Positions 1 through 5,234 of a stretch of DNA of 5,234 nt are shown here, piece after piece. The stretch lies in NCBI GenBank assembly GCA_023428515.1, contig JAEYXI010000150.1, positions 1-5,234 on the forward strand. Direction: 5' to 3'. Under the pieces are notes generated by a model. That model was not told the DNA's origin and did no database searches. It was given only the letters and a program-made list of their open reading frames with translations. Position 1 is the stretch's first letter. The number at the start of each line of letters is the position of its first letter. The translations under genes and the position numbers were made by a program. The stretch comes from Pseudomonadota bacterium. GTDB taxonomy: Bacteria > Pseudomonadota > Alphaproteobacteria > Rhizobiales > Rhizobiaceae.

Positions 1-21
1 AGCCGCGACCGTGTCGCGACT
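1..21 (-). other. Hairpin downstream of nusG, at the window edge
   Basis: In minus-strand RNA the arms AGTCGCGAC and GTCGCGGCT form a 9-bp stem with one G-U pair around a 3-nt loop. The G-U pair would be a C-A mismatch on the plus strand, which favours a role in the nusG transcript. A following T tract would lie outside the window, so a terminator or attenuator before rplK is possible but untested. A smaller hairpin (CCGC, loop GCAT, GCGG) lies at 34-45. Confidence 0.4.
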
Positions 22-60
22 CCCGTCCATCAACCGCGCATGCGGCGACAGTCAGACCGG

Positions 61-600
61 TCAGCCCTTTTCGACCTGACCGAATTCCAGATCCACAGGC
101 ACGGCGCGCCCGAAGATCGAAACTTCCACCTTGAGCCGCGCGCGCTCCTCGTCGACATCCTGCACGGTGCCGTTGAACGAGGCGAACGGACCGTCCGAGA
201 CGCGCACCTGCTCGCCGATCTCGAAGGTCACCGACGGCTTCGGGCGCTCGACGCCCTCCTGCACCTGGTGCAGGATGCGCTCGGCCTCCTTCTCGGTGAT
301 GTGCATCGGCTTGGCCGAATGCTTGTCCTCGCCGAGGAAGCCGGTGACGCGCGGCGTGTTCTTGACCAGGCTGATAACGGCGTCGTTGAGATCGGCCTTC
401 ATCAGCACGTAGCCGGGGAAGAACTTGCGCTCGGCATCCACCTTCTTGCCGCGGCGGACTTCCACCACCTTCTCGGTCGGGACGACGATCTGCTCGATGC
501 GATCACGCAGGCCCTTCTGCTTGGCCTTATTGTCGATATCCTCCGCGACCTTCTTTTCGAAGTTCGAATAGGCGTGGACGATGTACCACCGCGCAGTCAT
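61..600 (-). CDS. nusG: Transcription termination/antitermination factor NusG
   Basis: NusG binds the RNA polymerase clamp to suppress pausing, and its C-terminal domain contacts either Rho or ribosomal protein S10, linking transcription to termination or to the leading ribosome. The 179-residue product has the usual length. The NGN domain begins RWYIVHAYSNFEKKV and includes FFPGY (60-64) and TPRVTGFLG (82-90), extending to about 115; the KOW domain spans about 127-179 with GEQVRVSDGPFASFNGTV and the SIFGR loop (161-165), ending GQVEKG. The ATG at 598-600 fits the family start and has GGAGA at 611-615, 10 nt upstream; the stop is TGA at 61-63. It follows secE by 57 bp and is probably in the same transcript. 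rplK would usually follow; it would lie beyond the window edge and was not seen. Confidence 0.98.
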   Translation of the reverse strand: MTARWYIVHAYSNFEKKVAEDIDNKAKQKGLRDRIEQIVVPTEKVVEVRRGKKVDAERKFFPGYVLMKADLNDAVISLVKNTPRVTGFLGEDKHSAKPMHITEKEAERILHQVQEGVERPKPSVTFEIGEQVRVSDGPFASFNGTVQDVDEERARLKVEVSIFGRAVPVDLEFGQVEKG

Positions 601-657
601 CCCAAGAAATTCTCCAAAAACGTCCGGTGCCAGATCGCCAGTATCAAAATCGCCGCG

Positions 658-861
658 TCAGCGCCCGATTCCGAGGATGAGTTCAACCCCGAAGGCCATG
701 ACCTGATCGGCAGCGAAGAAAAAAAGCATCGCAATCACGGCGAAGGCCAGGACCATGACCGTCGAGATCATGGTCTCGCGCCGAGTCGGCCAGGTCACCT
801 TTGCCGTCTCCGCCCTTACCTGCTGCAGGAAGATAAAGGGGTTGGTAGTCTTTGACGCCAT
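658..861 (-). CDS. secE: SecE, protein translocase subunit
   Basis: SecE is the small inner-membrane subunit that clamps and stabilises the SecY channel in the SecYEG translocon. The product has 67 residues, the short form with one membrane segment common outside the enterobacteria. The amphipathic N-terminal part, NPFIFLQQVRAETAKVTWPT, contains the conserved KVTWP signature (21-25) that contacts SecY and is followed by RRE; one hydrophobic segment runs from about 32 to 51, with a further apolar tail. The ATG at 859-861 is preceded by AGGA at 871-874, 9 nt away, and matches the family start; the stop is TGA. It lies directly upstream of nusG (57-bp gap), the near-universal secE-nusG pairing, and is probably transcribed from the promoter at 1029-1057. 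Confidence 0.97.
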   Translation of the reverse strand: MASKTTNPFIFLQQVRAETAKVTWPTRRETMISTVMVLAFAVIAMLFFFAADQVMAFGVELILGIGR

Positions 862-879
862 GTGCCGCTGTCCTGCCGC

Positions 880-896
880 CTTCGGTTAACCCGAAG
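880..896 (-). promoter_or_regulatory. Hairpin just upstream of the secE ribosome-binding site
   Basis: In the secE leader CTTCGG and CCGAAG form a perfect 6-bp stem around GTTAA. It ends 5 nt before the likely Shine-Dalgarno AGGA (871-874). There is no T run, so it is not a terminator. It may shape translation initiation or protect the mRNA; no known leader family is recognised. Confidence 0.4.
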
Positions 897-1028
897 AGTT
901 TTCTCGATTCCGTGCCCGGAAACGCCCTGCCCGCGCCAAACTCAACCGCGAATCACGATACGTTCGGGCAAGCAATTAAGGCGCGCAAAGATGGTTTCCC
1001 CCTCAGCGCGCCGTAGGTTTCTGGAGGC

Positions 1029-1057
1029 GATATATAGGCTGTCGCCGAAATTAACAA
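1029..1057 (-). promoter_or_regulatory. Probable sigma-70 promoter for secE-nusG
   Basis: On the minus strand TTGTTA (1052-1057, preceded by C as in the rhizobial CTTGAC-type -35) and TATATC (1029-1034, within CTATATATC) are separated by exactly 17 bp. This is the most promoter-like sequence between the tRNA and secE. Initiation near 1021-1023 would give a leader of about 160 nt before the secE start. It would let secE-nusG be transcribed independently of tRNA-Trp. Confidence 0.6.
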
Positions 1058-1100
1058 GACCCGATTGCACAAAAGCATCAGTTACCGTCGGATGCCCTTG

Positions 1101-1111
1101 CCGTATCACGG
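1101..1111. other. Small hairpin after tRNA-Trp
   Basis: CCGT and ACGG form a 4-bp stem around a 3-nt loop, 7 nt past the encoded CCA of the tRNA. No T run follows on the minus strand, so it is not a convincing terminator. It may only affect 3' trimming of the tRNA precursor, or mean nothing. Confidence 0.25.
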
Positions 1112-1117
1112 ATGGGG

Positions 1118-1193
<76 letters not shown>

Positions 1194-1204
1194 AACGCGG
1201 TGGC

Positions 1205-1233
1205 TTCATTTCACAAAGCCTTGCCCGTTTCAA
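1205..1233 (-). promoter_or_regulatory. Possible promoter for tRNA-Trp
   Basis: On the minus strand TTGAAA (1228-1233) is followed after 17 bp by AATGAA (1205-1210), a good -35 with a poor -10. The predicted start would be a few bases before the mature tRNA 5' end at 1193, and the bases between (GCCACCGCG) are GC-rich, as in stringently controlled stable-RNA promoters. An inverted repeat GCCTTG/CAAGGC (1218-1223 and 1231-1236) overlaps the -35 region. The case rests on position, just after a strong terminator and before a tRNA, more than on the match to consensus. Confidence 0.35.
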
Positions 1234-1260
1234 GGCCCTTGCGCCGCTGTTCGCAAAACT

Positions 1261-1285
1261 AAAAAGGGCGGCCGAAGCCGCCCTT
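1261..1285 (-). terminator. Rho-independent terminator behind the tuf remnant
   Basis: On the minus strand a perfect 9-bp stem AAGGGCGGC / GCCGCCCTT closes a TTCG tetraloop, an exceptionally stable loop type, and runs straight into a T-rich tract (TTTTTAGTTTT). It lies 20 bp after the stop codon of the tuf remnant, the normal place for the terminator of the lost tuf copy. It now serves as a second terminator after the live tuf and should separate the str operon from tRNA-Trp. Confidence 0.93.
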
Positions 1286-1303
1286 CAGAACCGGTACGAT
1301 CCG

Positions 1304-1326
1304 GATTACTCGACGATGGAAGCGAC
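1304..1326. repeat. Direct repeat, copy 1 (in tuf remnant)
   Basis: Copy 1 of a short direct repeat: 19 identical bases (plus strand ACTCGACGATGGAAGCGAC, 1308-1326), extending to 22 of 23 identical when 1304-1307 is included. Its partner is 1407-1429 in the live tuf, 103 bp away. It encodes the final residues of EF-Tu. The pair reflects gene homology rather than a clean target-site duplication, because similarity continues beyond the identical core with silent differences only. Confidence 0.9.
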
Positions 1327-1338
1327 GATGCCGGCGCC
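1306..1338 (-). pseudogene. Remnant of a second tuf gene: last 10 codons and stop only
   Basis: Read on the minus strand, this stretch encodes [10 protein letters not shown] followed by TAA, exactly the C-terminus of the intact EF-Tu upstream. Compared with the live gene, four codons differ, all at the third base and all silent (GGC/GGG, GCC/GCA, GGC/GGG, ATC/ATT), and the stop is TAA instead of TGA. Upstream of the first Gly codon the similarity ends: the next codon is Gly where EF-Tu has Val, and beyond it lies the arm of the palindrome at 1342-1366. There is no start codon or ribosome site, so it cannot be expressed as EF-Tu. A strong terminator begins 20 bp past its stop, as expected for a true tuf 3' end. 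The silent-only differences indicate that it was once part of a functional gene. I infer that it is the end of the tuf copy that usually precedes tRNA-Trp in rhizobia. Confidence 0.85.
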
Positions 1339-1341
1339 GCC

Positions 1342-1366
1342 GCAAAACGCGCAAAGCGCGTTTTGC
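1342..1366. repeat. Perfect palindrome, 11-bp arms and 3-nt loop; possible bidirectional terminator
   Basis: The arms are GCAAAACGCGC and GCGCGTTTTGC with a loop of AAA on the plus strand (TTT on the minus strand), with no mismatch. On either strand the 5' arm carries AAAA and the 3' arm TTTT after a CGCGC/GCGCG core, so an RNA from either strand would form a GC stem running into a U tract, as a short bidirectional intrinsic terminator does. It begins 42 nt after the tuf stop and could end the rpsG-fusA-tuf message. It abuts the first homologous codon of the tuf remnant almost exactly, so it marks the breakpoint. It could instead be one copy of a dispersed palindromic repeat; that cannot be decided from one copy. 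Confidence 0.75.
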
Positions 1367-1408
1367 TAATTCAGACTTCGGTTGGGTGCTACGGGACGTT
1401 TGCTTCGA

Positions 1409-2584
<1,176 letters not shown>

Positions 2585-2605
2585 GTGAGGTCTCCATTTC
2601 CTGCT

Positions 2606-2619
2606 GCCCGGTTACGGGC
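2606..2619. other. Small hairpin in the fusA-tuf gap
   Basis: GCCCG and CGGGC form a 5-bp stem around a 4-nt loop within the 67-bp fusA-tuf spacer, 10 nt upstream of the tuf Shine-Dalgarno site. On the minus strand no T run follows, so it should not stop transcription into tuf. On the plus strand TTTAATT follows, which would at most stop antisense RNA. It may set the relative translation or stability of the tuf part of the message. Confidence 0.35.
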
Positions 2620-2651
2620 TTTAATTAAGTTTTCGCGTCAAGCCTTTGGAA

Positions 2652-4742
<2,091 letters not shown>

Positions 4743-4775
4743 GGTGGTGCTGCCTCTTCAGTCTCTCTGCGCCGC

Positions 4776-5234
<459 letters not shown>

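Noticed and set aside
40..855. A 271-codon open frame on the plus strand across nusG and secE
   Set aside because: It is antisense to two unmistakable genes and runs through the gap between them. Its composition is typical of a shadow frame and it matches no family I recognise.
2637..2642. CTTGAC -35-like hexamer on the minus strand in the fusA-tuf gap, a possible private tuf promoter
   Set aside because: No acceptable -10 lies 16-18 bp downstream; the bases there are CCCGTA-like. A weak internal promoter cannot be excluded but is not supported.

Overview
The window is a stretch of translation, transcription and secretion housekeeping genes from a GC-rich alphaproteobacterium, most likely a member of the Rhizobiales/Hyphomicrobiales (Phyllobacteriaceae- or Mesorhizobium-like). 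This placement rests on the 391-residue EF-Tu, the 156-residue S7, a SecE with one membrane segment, a 179-residue NusG, and the tRNA-Trp-secE-nusG order. It is inferred from protein style and gene order, not from a database search.

Every gene lies on the minus strand, so transcription runs from high to low coordinates. Block 1 (5234 to 1409) is the end of the str operon: rpsG (start codon cut by the window edge), fusA and tuf, 33 and 67 bp apart, each with a good Shine-Dalgarno site. Block 2 (1193 to 61) is tRNA-Trp(CCA), then secE and nusG, with a promoter-like sequence between the tRNA and secE. Together the two blocks encode a small-subunit protein, both main elongation factors, the single tRNA for UGG, a translocon subunit and the transcription elongation factor that couples RNA polymerase to the ribosome.

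The 215 bp between the blocks (1194-1408) is the interesting part. In transcription order it holds 42 nt after the tuf stop; a perfect 11-bp-arm hairpin (1342-1366); a 10-codon leftover of the 3' end of a second tuf gene with its own stop codon (1306-1338); a textbook intrinsic terminator with a TTCG loop (1261-1285); and a possible tRNA promoter. The leftover differs from the live tuf end only by synonymous third-position changes and TAA versus TGA, so it looks like what remains of a paralogous tuf. In many rhizobia a second tuf normally sits just before tRNA-Trp-secE-nusG, while the str-operon tuf is followed by rpsJ. The simplest reading is that the window spans an old illegitimate junction at which the rpsG-fusA-tuf end replaced most of that second tuf.

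I see no mobile-element gene, CRISPR array, defence system, toxin-antitoxin pair or unknown protein family. The coding content is ordinary, and the novelty, if any, is the structure of the tuf/tRNA-Trp junction.
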